Shown here one piece after another: positions 1 through 6,382 of a stretch of DNA of 7,812 bases (position 1 is the first letter of the stretch; each line of letters starts with the position of its first letter). Origin of the DNA: Rickettsia typhi (GTDB lineage: Bacteria; Pseudomonadota; Alphaproteobacteria; Rickettsiales; Deianiraeaceae); assembly GCA_945878495.1 (NCBI GenBank), contig CAMCTP010000040.1:1-7812 (forward strand), given 5' to 3'. Below the pieces are notes generated by a model. That model ran no database searches and was not told the DNA's origin. It saw only the letters and a program-made list of their open reading frames with translations. A program made the position numbers and the translations under genes.

Positions 1-625
1 TGCTATGGTTCAAATATTTGGAAAAAATATTGAATATTTAGAGCAGTACAAGCAGTTGATCGCTGGTGAGGTTAATGTAAAAAATGTAGAATTAAGGACC
101 GATATAATGTCGATTGGCGGTGAAAAAATTGACATTAATTTCAAAAAACTTGGACCAATTTTTGGATCCAAATTTCAAGAAATATCTCGAATGATAAAAT
201 CTGGTAATTATAATTTACAAGATGATAAATTATATGTTGGTGATGCCTTAATCCCAAATGATTGTTTTGAGGTTGGTTTTAGCTTAAATCCTGATATTAG
301 CGGAAGGTTTTGTAAAAACGAAAAATGCGTTGTAATTCTTGATACAAAACTGGATGAAAAGTTAATCAGCGAGGGTGTTGCGAGAGATTTAATTAGAGCG
401 ATTCAGCAAGAAAGAAAGGACCTAAATCTAAATGTTGCTGATAGAATTAATATTGAAATTTCCACCCCTGCCGATGATCTAAAAAACTCGCTCAATGAAC
501 ACTCTGAATATATAAAATATCAGTGTCTAATTAATGATATTGCCATTGTTCGTGAGTTAAATGCTGGTAAAAAAATTGAAATAGATGATATGTTAATTTC
601 TTTTGTTATTAAAAAAAATGTTTGA
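1..625 (+). CDS. ileS: Isoleucyl-tRNA synthetase, C-terminal part (5' end outside window)
   Basis: This is the tail of the cytoplasmic enzyme that charges tRNA-Ile. The frame is open to the window edge (codons run from base 2), so the ATG at base 5 is internal and the gene continues upstream. About 207 residues are present, from an enzyme normally near 1000-1100 aa. Counting from that Met, the segment LGPIFGSKF (49-57) and the block LDEKLISEGVARDLIRAIQQ (116-135) followed by ERKDLNLNVADRI are the hallmark of the C-terminal domain (DUF5915 type) of eukaryote-like, type 2 IleRS. The cysteine zinc finger that ends the usual bacterial type 1 enzyme is absent. Known of the family: type 2 IleRS occurs in Rickettsia-like bacteria and tolerates mupirocin. 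It is the first visible gene of a run with lpxC, thyX and mltB, and its stop lies inside the lpxC start region. Confidence 0.93.
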   Translation, partial: AMVQIFGKNIEYLEQYKQLIAGEVNVKNVELRTDIMSIGGEKIDINFKKLGPIFGSKFQEISRMIKSGNYNLQDDKLYVGDALIPNDCFEVGFSLNPDISGRFCKNEKCVVILDTKLDEKLISEGVARDLIRAIQQERKDLNLNVADRINIEISTPADDLKNSLNEHSEYIKYQCLINDIAIVRELNAGKKIEIDDMLISFVIKKNV

Positions 626-1472
626 TCAAAGAACAATTAAATCGCCTGTAAAATTTTCTGGAATTGGCCTACATAGTGGAACAGTTGCGAATGTGAGACT
701 TGTGCCGGCAGAAGAAAATTCTGGTATTGTGATAAAAAGAGTCGACATTGCAGAACACAACGAAATTCCGGCTATATACTCAAATGTTACCGAGGTTTTA
801 TATAGCACGAAATTATCAAATGAGCACGGTGTTTTTGTAAATACAATCGAGCATTTAATGGCGGCAATTTTTGCGATGAAAATCTCAAATCTTATTATTG
901 AAATCGATGCAGAGGAAATGCCAATAATGGACGGATCTTCGCAGGGATTCATTTTTCTGATTGAATGCGTTGGAATAAAAAAACAAAAATCAGCGAGAAA
1001 ATTTGCAAAAATTCTTAATAAAATTGAGATTGAAAAGTCAGAGTATCGCAAAGTTTCAGTTGAGCCGAACGATTCTTTTGCCGTTAATTTTGTTGTAAAA
1101 AATGACTCTATGCCTTTGATAAATGGTGAGTATTTTTTTGATGCGACATTTCAAAGTTTTATAAACGACATATCTCTTGCCAGAACATACTGCAATTTTC
1201 AAGAAATAGAAAAGCTAAAATCGATGAATTTAGCACAGGGTGGAAGCTTGCAAAACGCCATAGTGGTGAATAACAATGAAGTTTTGAACGAAGGTGGTTT
1301 GAATTATGCAAATGAATTTGCAAGGCATAAAATACTTGATTTAATTGGAGATGTAGCTTTATCGGAGTATTACATTATTGGTAAATTTGATGCCGTGAAC
1401 TCTGGGCATGAGCTAAATAATGTGTTAATGAGAAAGATATTTGAAAATCCGGAAAATTATGAAATTTTATAA
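618..1472 (+). CDS. lpxC: UDP-3-O-acyl-N-acetylglucosamine deacetylase
   Basis: LpxC is the zinc deacetylase of the committed step of lipid A synthesis in the cytoplasm. I place the start at ATG 618, giving 284 aa beginning MFDQRTIKSP, which matches the family N-terminus; an in-frame TTG at 603 would add five unconserved residues. Visible motifs are GIGLHSG (15-21), TIEHL (76-80) with E78 and H79, DGSSQGF (105-111), GGSLQNAIV (208-216), HKILDLIGD (237-245) and SGHELNN (262-268). By alignment from memory with E. coli, H79, H237 and D241 are the zinc ligands, E78 the general base and H264 the second catalytic histidine; all are kept. Length is normal (about 280-305). The start overlaps the ileS stop by 8 nt and thyX follows after 5 nt. 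No Shine-Dalgarno is visible, so coupling to ileS translation is plausible. It implies an LPS-bearing outer membrane. Confidence 0.97.
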   Translation: MFDQRTIKSPVKFSGIGLHSGTVANVRLVPAEENSGIVIKRVDIAEHNEIPAIYSNVTEVLYSTKLSNEHGVFVNTIEHLMAAIFAMKISNLIIEIDAEEMPIMDGSSQGFIFLIECVGIKKQKSARKFAKILNKIEIEKSEYRKVSVEPNDSFAVNFVVKNDSMPLINGEYFFDATFQSFINDISLARTYCNFQEIEKLKSMNLAQGGSLQNAIVVNNNEVLNEGGLNYANEFARHKILDLIGDVALSEYYIIGKFDAVNSGHELNNVLMRKIFENPENYEIL

Positions 1473-1477
1473 CAAAT

Positions 1478-2347
1478 ATGAATAATAATTTTACAAAACG
1501 ATCAACGATAAATCATATCGATGAAATATTGGGGCAAAAAATCGATGTTCTTGACTTTGGATTTATATCAGTCGTTGATTATATGGGATGTGATTCCGAC
1601 ATTGCAAATGCTGCCAGAGTTTCATATGGAAATGGAACAAAAACGGTTAATCAGGATGAGGGATTAATTCGTTATTTGATGAGACATAGGCATACCACGC
1701 CTTTTGAAATGTGTGAAATAAAGATGCATTTAAAGATGCCAATTTTTATCGCAAGACAATGGATGCGTCATAGAACGGCAAATGTGAATGAAATATCGGC
1801 AAGATATTCAATTATTAAAGATGAATACTATGTACCAGAAATAGAAAGAATGTCGCAGCAATCTGCGATAAATAATCAGGGAAGCGGAGATAGACTTCCA
1901 GATGATTTGGCGAATAATATTAAAAAGGAAATGAATGAACTTTGTGCGGATACATTTTTAACTTATGATGAATTAATTAATGAAAAACATCTTGCCAGAG
2001 AACTTGCAAGGTCGATACTTCCTCAGTCTACCTATACAGAATTTTTCTGGAAAATTGATCTTCATAATCTATTGCATTTCGTGTCATTGAGAGCCGATAG
2101 TCATGCGCAGTACGAAATTCAACAATATGCGATAAAAATTCTAGATATAGTTAAGGCTTGGCTACCATTTACCTACAAGGCTTTTATGGATTATCGCATG
2201 AATTCCATGAGTTTTACAGGATTTGATCTTGGGGAAATGGGTGATTTTTTCGATAAAGATAAAATATTGTCCTACATTGCTAAAAATGAAGGTTCAAAAA
2301 AAGGCGAAGTTAAAGAGTTATGCGCAAAGTTAAAGAAATTTATATAA
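1478..2347 (+). CDS. thyX: FAD-dependent thymidylate synthase
   Basis: ThyX makes dTMP from dUMP using methylenetetrahydrofolate, NADPH and FAD, in place of ThyA. The 289-aa frame carries the ThyX signature as RHRTANVNEISARYS at 97-111 (RHR-x7-S; R97, H98, R99, S107), preceded by the conserved PFEMCEIKMHLKMPIFIARQ stretch at 75-94. The C-terminal half has ARSILPQSTYTEFFWKIDL (177-195) and LHNLLHFVSLRADSHAQYEI (195-214). R205 corresponds to the arginine that binds dUMP in the T. maritima enzyme, judged from memory. Length is near that of alphaproteobacterial ThyX; only the last 40 residues are unremarkable and Lys-rich. The gene sits 5 nt after lpxC and 4 nt before mltB, with no visible Shine-Dalgarno. 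No thyA is in the window; whether the genome lacks it cannot be seen here. Confidence 0.97.
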   Translation: MNNNFTKRSTINHIDEILGQKIDVLDFGFISVVDYMGCDSDIANAARVSYGNGTKTVNQDEGLIRYLMRHRHTTPFEMCEIKMHLKMPIFIARQWMRHRTANVNEISARYSIIKDEYYVPEIERMSQQSAINNQGSGDRLPDDLANNIKKEMNELCADTFLTYDELINEKHLARELARSILPQSTYTEFFWKIDLHNLLHFVSLRADSHAQYEIQQYAIKILDIVKAWLPFTYKAFMDYRMNSMSFTGFDLGEMGDFFDKDKILSYIAKNEGSKKGEVKELCAKLKKFI

Positions 2348-2351
2348 AAAA

Positions 2352-3551
2352 ATGATTAGAGTAACATTATCTATATTTTGTCTTATAGCGTACTCCGTTT
2401 CAATTGTTGGTGTTAACGCGGTATTTCTTGAAACCACCAAGTTTCCAAATTGCAAAATTGCAAAATTTGATAAGTCAAAGTATAAAAAAAGCACAATATG
2501 TCGGAAATTTACGGACTATGAGAGTTATAAGCTAGAAAAATTTCAATCAAATAAGCTGTCCGCAAATATAATAAAAGAGTATGAAGTTTGGGATGATATA
2601 GAGTTTCAAAATCACAAAAAGAAAATATATGATGAAGCAATTGAAATTGGTATTGACCATTCAGTTGCAAAAGCATTCATGAAGAGAGCGAAATTTATAC
2701 CTGCAGTTAAAGCAAATGATAGCAATCAGTCTGAAAATATTCACACTCTTTCAGATTACATTAAACGCAGAATGTCAAAAGATTTTTACGATCTGCTGAT
2801 AAACAAAGCTCCGGAAAAGGATAAAAATCTTGACAACGTTTTTAACGCTATCGAGAATGAGTTTGGCGTTGAAAGATCAATCGTAATGTCACTTTGGATG
2901 TCTGAGACTAATTTTAACAGATTTATTGGTAGTAGCGATCCTTTTTCAGTTCTTGCAACAATGTCTTTTAAAGACAGAAGGGCAGATTTTTTCAGAAAAA
3001 ACCTTATTGATTTAATGAAATTAATCTCTATGGGTCATGTTTCGATTGACGCAAAAGGTTCTGCAGCTGGTGCAATTGGCGGTATTCAATTCATGCCTCA
3101 AACTTTTTTTTCTTATGGAATAGACTGGGATTTGGATGGAAAAATAGATTTGTTTAATAGTGAGCAGGATATGATGGCTTCTGCTGCAAATTATCTTCAT
3201 AATGTTGGTTGGAAAAAAAATGAGCCGATTTTAACGGTTGTTGAATTGCCGGATAATTTTGATTATTGTAATGTGGGATATGTTAAAGCAAACAAAAGAA
3301 CCGTTGCACAGTGGAAAAAATTAGGAGTAAAAATACCAAAAAATGATAAATTTGGACAGGAGGCATTTTTAGACAATAATAGAATGGCTTGGCTCGTAAT
3401 GACAGATAAAGTTGTTCAGTTTGAAAATGGATGCAAGCCGATTGCTTTCTTGGCTTATGAAAATTTTGGAGCCTTGCTGGACTGGAATCGAAGCACGGCA
3501 AATGTTGCTGTACTTAGCATATATAACAAGATAATCAATGATATAGAATGA
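2352..3551 (+). CDS. mltB: Lytic murein transglycosylase, MltB family (GH103), exported
   Basis: This enzyme cleaves the MurNAc-GlcNAc bond of peptidoglycan with 1,6-anhydro ring formation, in the periplasm. The 399-aa product starts with a signal peptide (hydrophobic 4-20, likely cut after VNA at 21-23). No lipobox cysteine is seen, so it looks soluble rather than an outer-membrane lipoprotein like E. coli MltB. Residues about 80-380 form the SLT_2 domain: DYIKRRMSK (135-143), FGVERSIVMSLWMSETNFNR (171-190) with catalytic E185, LATMSFKDRRADFFR (201-215) and GSAAGAIGGIQFMPQTF (236-252). DWDLDGKID (258-266) resembles the EF-hand-like calcium loop of Slt35, and an SAANYLHNVGW block follows at 277-287. 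Residues 24-75 are a Lys-rich segment with two Cys (34, 50) that I cannot assign. The start is 4 nt after thyX; the stop is 5 nt from the tRNA 3' end on the other strand. The symbol denotes family membership. Confidence 0.92.
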   Translation: MIRVTLSIFCLIAYSVSIVGVNAVFLETTKFPNCKIAKFDKSKYKKSTICRKFTDYESYKLEKFQSNKLSANIIKEYEVWDDIEFQNHKKKIYDEAIEIGIDHSVAKAFMKRAKFIPAVKANDSNQSENIHTLSDYIKRRMSKDFYDLLINKAPEKDKNLDNVFNAIENEFGVERSIVMSLWMSETNFNRFIGSSDPFSVLATMSFKDRRADFFRKNLIDLMKLISMGHVSIDAKGSAAGAIGGIQFMPQTFFSYGIDWDLDGKIDLFNSEQDMMASAANYLHNVGWKKNEPILTVVELPDNFDYCNVGYVKANKRTVAQWKKLGVKIPKNDKFGQEAFLDNNRMAWLVMTDKVVQFENGCKPIAFLAYENFGALLDWNRSTANVAVLSIYNKIINDIE

Positions 3552-3556
3552 GAATG

Positions 3557-3641
3557 TGGTGTGGCTAAGAGGACTTGAACCTCCACTGCTTTCACAATAT
3601 CGACCTCAACGATACACGTCTACCAATTCCGCCATAGCCAC
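3557..3641 (-). tRNA. tRNA-Leu (anticodon GAG), CCA encoded
   Basis: Read on the minus strand the 85 nt fold as a class II tRNA. The acceptor stem GTGGCTA (3641-3635) pairs fully with TAGCCAC (3567-3561), followed by discriminator A at 3560 and an encoded CCA (3559-3557). The D arm is GCGGAATTGGTAGACGT, typical of tRNA-Leu. The anticodon stem TATCG/CGATA encloses the loop TTGAGGT, giving anticodon GAG, which reads CUU and CUC. A 13-nt variable arm precedes the T arm GGAGG-TTCAAGT-CCTCT, which has one G-U pair. The tRNA is transcribed towards mltB from the AT-rich region 3642-3731. I see no convincing promoter pair and no terminator with a T-tract; any terminator would have to lie inside the mltB coding end. 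Confidence 0.97.
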
Positions 3642-3694
3642 ATAGCAAAAGTTTTGTTTTGAAAAAATAAATTGCAAATATTATTTTTTTATTG

Positions 3695-3712
3695 AATATT
3701 AATATTTATAAT
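3695..3712 (+). promoter_or_regulatory. Probable -10 box (TATAAT) next to a 12-bp palindrome
   Basis: A perfect sigma70-type -10 hexamer TATAAT lies at 3707-3712, 19 nt before ATG 3732. No good -35 is found at the usual spacing; the 17-nt position holds only a run of T (3684-3689). Directly upstream, 3695-3706 is a perfect 12-bp palindrome AATATTAATATT that would occupy the spacer. It could be an operator, or chance in very AT-rich DNA. The promoter would drive the amidotransferase-like gene with a start near 3719. Confidence 0.4.
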
Positions 3713-3715
3713 GAT

Positions 3716-3740
3716 TTTCTAGATTAGAAATATGTTTCTA
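3716..3740 (+). repeat. Three alternating inverted units (TTTCTA / TAGAAA / TTTCTA) at the gene start
   Basis: The units are TTTCTA at 3716-3721, TAGAAA at 3725-3730 and TTTCTA at 3735-3740, separated by GAT and TATG. The middle unit is the exact reverse complement of both neighbours, so it can pair with only one of them at a time. The cluster spans the predicted transcription start and the ATG at 3732. It could be a repressor operator or a small leader hairpin that hides ATG 3732 and favours ATG 3750. The structure is seen directly; the role is inference. Confidence 0.45.
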
Positions 3741-4532
3741 TACCAAAAAATGAAATTAATAATTTTTATTATAGCAATAATAATAACTGGAAATGTTCAA
3801 GCAAAGGTTATAGGTATTTTGACGGAGAGATTTATATCAAGGGATGATGTTTGCAAAGATTGTGGATTTCAAAATTCAGACATATATGTTTTAAATTCAA
3901 ATATAGTTAATGCATTGAAATTTTCTTGTGCAAAATATAATATAAAATTTGTATCAATTTTAAATAATGACACAGACGCAAGTGATTATGCAAAGACTAT
4001 TGATGGAATTATAGTTCCTGATTACAAAATGCCGATCAATCCAAAGCTTTATGGTAAAAGCGGAGGTAGGTACGAAAAAAGCCTTCAATCGCATATATCA
4101 CAGTATGATATGGATATCCTTAAAGAGTCAATTGAAGCAAAAAAACCGGTCTTGGCTATCAATCGTGGTATGTTATTGCTCAATGTAATTTATGGGGGGT
4201 CTCTGATGAATGATGTTACGGCGAAATTCAAAAACCATAATCTTTCAATAGGTGAGAAGCATGAGATATTGATTGAGAAAAAATCAAAACTTGGTAATAT
4301 AATTTTTGACGATAAAATTGAAAAACTTGAGGTGAATTCTTTTCATACTCAGGGAATAGATACTCTTGGCGATGGATTAAAAATCTCATCTAAATCGATA
4401 GATGGATCAATAGAGTCAATTGAATCAAATGGTTCTAACTTTGTTATTGGGGTTCAGTGGAATCCTGAATATTTAATGTCAAGCTATGATGTTGAGTTAT
4501 TTGATAAATTCTGTAAAGTAGTGGCGAGCTAG
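3732..4532 (+). CDS. Exported class I glutamine amidotransferase-like protein (PuuD/peptidase C26 fold), active site lost
   Basis: The 266-aa product resembles gamma-glutamyl-GABA hydrolase-like C26 proteins: PINPKLYG (101-108), KPVLAINRGMLLLNVIYGGS (138-157), VNSFHTQGID (201-210) and VIGVQWNPEYL (238-248). The family normally has GxCRG with the nucleophile Cys and GVQWHPE with the catalytic His; here these positions are N144 (codon AAT, 4161) and N244 (AAT, 4461). The usual PGGxD segment reads PDYKM (96-100). Hydrolase activity is therefore unlikely by the usual mechanism. A signal peptide is evident (hydrophobic 9-19, likely cut after VQA at 22-24), so the protein should be periplasmic. C41-K-D-C44 forms a CxxC. 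The start could be ATG 3732 or ATG 3750 (residue 7, MKLIIF), which gives a more typical signal peptide; neither has a Shine-Dalgarno. The frame is intact, so I do not call it a pseudogene. Its function is unknown; the neighbours are peptidoglycan genes. Confidence 0.85.
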   Translation: MFLYQKMKLIIFIIAIIITGNVQAKVIGILTERFISRDDVCKDCGFQNSDIYVLNSNIVNALKFSCAKYNIKFVSILNNDTDASDYAKTIDGIIVPDYKMPINPKLYGKSGGRYEKSLQSHISQYDMDILKESIEAKKPVLAINRGMLLLNVIYGGSLMNDVTAKFKNHNLSIGEKHEILIEKKSKLGNIIFDDKIEKLEVNSFHTQGIDTLGDGLKISSKSIDGSIESIESNGSNFVIGVQWNPEYLMSSYDVELFDKFCKVVAS

Positions 4533-6382
4533 AGGTTACGCTCTACGCAATATTTTAATAACTCCATAGATATAGGCGCAGCAGAAACCGACCCCCATAT
4601 TCCCTTTTCCACAACAAGACCAATTGCATATTTTGGAGCGGAAAAAGGTGCATATCCGCAAAATAAACCGTGTGCAGCATTAGCTCTATCTCTGGTCATT
4701 AAATGTGCATCAATTCTCTTTGATACAACCTGAGATGTTCCGGTTTTACCGCAGATTTCAAAGTTACGATAGTGATGGGATAGATTATAAAGACTTCCAC
4801 CTTCCTTATTGATTGAAGCATTCATGCCATTTTTTGCAATATTTATAGCTTGTTCGCTTATATTTATATCGGAGAAATATTGAGTGCCCAGTAGTTTATT
4901 TTCCGGTGTTATATTTAGATTATTATTATTATTAAAATTTTTCCACATATTTGGGATGATTTTTTTACCGCTTGCAATTCTAGCTGAATGAACAGCCATT
5001 TGAAGCATATTAACTTGAGTATATCCCTGTCCAATGGCTGTATTTACTGTGTCGCCAAGATACCAGTGTTGTTTTAATACCTTTTTTTTCCAGTCTCGGT
5101 TGGGAAAAATTCCGTTTTTTGATTTTCCAATCCCAAGATCATAGACAGTGTCGTATCCGAAGTTTTTCGCATTTTCATATATTGCATCGACATCTATACT
5201 TAAGCCAAGGGTGTAAAAGTATATATTGCAGGATTTGGATATAGCATCAGAAAGATTTAGAGATCCGTGACCGCTTTCTTTGTGGCAGTGGTATTTTCTA
5301 TTTCCTATCATTATACTTCCATTGCAATGAACCTTCGTGTCTGGATTCCATTTTTCCTGAATAGCACTCATTGCTACGCATGGTTTTATTGTTGAACCTG
5401 GTGAATAAAGACCGAATATACTGCGATTTAAAAATGGTTTATCAGGATTTTTTAGAAGATTAGTGATTGATTCACTAGATTCATTCATGAGGAAAAGGTT
5501 TGGATCGTAGGAAGGTGCCGAGTATAGCGACAAAATTTCTCCTGTTGATATCTTTAATACGCAAACCCCACCTTCTTTTCCAGCAAAAAGCTTGTTTGCG
5601 ATTGATTGTAGACCTGAGTCTAGGGTTATAGATAGATCGTTGCCATCGATTTCTTTGAGAGATGTTGTTATATTTGTTACATTGCCACGAGAGTCTTTTT
5701 GCACGCTATCAATTCCAAATTTACCACCAAGCCAAGGCTCCTCACTAAGCTCAACTCCAGATGATCCCATATAGTAATATATATATTTGTACAGTCTTCT
5801 TAGTATATTGCTCGATGTTTGATTTATTAAATCCTGTGTTGCATTTTTTACATAACCAAGAATATGGGCAAATTCATATCCAAATTTATATGATCTTTTA
5901 TTTACCTCTGTTATTTCTACGTTTTTTAAGAGTGGTATGTAAAATGCGAAGCGCCTGAATTCATCAAAAAGCAGATTTTTATAAAGCATTACATGGGTAT
6001 ATGGGTTATTTTTTGCAAATCTTATTGCCTTTTGAAGTCCTAGATTAATTTTCTCTTCGTCTCCTCTGTAGATAATTCTGTACACCTCTTTTATTGTAGC
6101 TTTACTTTCTGATAGATTTATGTTTCCCGTAAATATTATGGCTTTTGAAATCTCCGAGTCAGCCAAAACTATTCCATTTCTATCGTATATTTTGCCTCTT
6201 TTTGGTATTCTGAATAATAATTTTACACTGTTTAGTTGAGCAGAATTTTTGTATTTTTTATGTTGAAATATTTGTAAAAATATCAATCTAGCGAATATTG
6301 TGCCAAATACAAAAAATTGAATAATACCTATGATAAATATTCTTCTGTTAAATATTGCTCTTTTTTGTATATCAAAACTCAT
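4529..6382 (-). CDS. mrdA: Penicillin-binding protein 2, peptidoglycan D,D-transpeptidase
   Basis: PBP2 is the inner-membrane, periplasm-facing transpeptidase that crosslinks peptidoglycan during rod elongation, as partner of RodA. The 617-aa product has one membrane anchor near 15-36, the PBP-dimer segment RGKIYDRNGIVLADS (62-76), and the transpeptidase motifs: SxxK as S330-TIK333 in YSPGSTIKP, SxN as S384-C-N386, and KTG at 546-548 in CGKTGTSQV. The ending HGLFCGYAP (571-579) plus the AAPI block is PBP2-like rather than PBP3-like. C353, H365, C366, H367, H372 (in GHG) and C385 form a Cys/His-rich cluster between SxxK and SxN. H372 and C385 match, from memory, zinc ligands described in Acinetobacter PBP2. 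An Asn run (484-488) comes from an AAT repeat. Length is normal (about 600-630). No rodA or mre gene is adjacent. The start ATG at 6382 has no visible Shine-Dalgarno. Confidence 0.96.
   Translation of the reverse strand: MSFDIQKRAIFNRRIFIIGIIQFFVFGTIFARLIFLQIFQHKKYKNSAQLNSVKLLFRIPKRGKIYDRNGIVLADSEISKAIIFTGNINLSESKATIKEVYRIIYRGDEEKINLGLQKAIRFAKNNPYTHVMLYKNLLFDEFRRFAFYIPLLKNVEITEVNKRSYKFGYEFAHILGYVKNATQDLINQTSSNILRRLYKYIYYYMGSSGVELSEEPWLGGKFGIDSVQKDSRGNVTNITTSLKEIDGNDLSITLDSGLQSIANKLFAGKEGGVCVLKISTGEILSLYSAPSYDPNLFLMNESSESITNLLKNPDKPFLNRSIFGLYSPGSTIKPCVAMSAIQEKWNPDTKVHCNGSIMIGNRKYHCHKESGHGSLNLSDAISKSCNIYFYTLGLSIDVDAIYENAKNFGYDTVYDLGIGKSKNGIFPNRDWKKKVLKQHWYLGDTVNTAIGQGYTQVNMLQMAVHSARIASGKKIIPNMWKNFNNNNNLNITPENKLLGTQYFSDINISEQAINIAKNGMNASINKEGGSLYNLSHHYRNFEICGKTGTSQVVSKRIDAHLMTRDRANAAHGLFCGYAPFSAPKYAIGLVVEKGIWGSVSAAPISMELLKYCVERNL
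4919..4934 (-). repeat. Trinucleotide repeat (AAT)5 inside mrdA
   Basis: Five consecutive ATT units plus one base on the plus strand read as AAT codons in mrdA and encode Asn 484-488. This lies in a variable stretch between the SxN and KTG motifs. Gain or loss of a unit would keep the frame, so length differences between strains would probably be tolerated. Confidence 0.8.

Noticed and set aside
603..617. A TTG start at 603 for lpxC
   Set aside because: LpxC proteins begin near the QRTIK segment; ATG 618 gives that N-terminus, while the upstream codons lie in the ileS end.
626..1051. A 141-codon open frame on the minus strand inside lpxC
   Set aside because: It lies fully antisense to a well-conserved lpxC with all catalytic residues, and its translation matches no family I recognise; it is a shadow frame.
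3283..3501. A 72-codon minus-strand frame within the mltB 3' part
   Set aside because: The plus-strand mltB domain is convincing across this stretch and the antisense translation has no recognisable features.
3646..3656. The near-palindrome CAAAAGTTTTG beside the tRNA as a possible terminator
   Set aside because: The stem is only 5 bp with a 1-nt centre, too small to form a hairpin, and it lies on the 5' side of the tRNA.
3732..4532. Calling the amidotransferase-like gene a pseudogene
   Set aside because: There is no frameshift or internal stop, the signal peptide is intact and the fold motifs persist; only active-site residues have changed.
5592..5958. Two short plus-strand frames (60 and 65 codons) inside mrdA
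   Set aside because: They are antisense to the conserved PBP2 frame and look like translated noise from an AT-rich complement.
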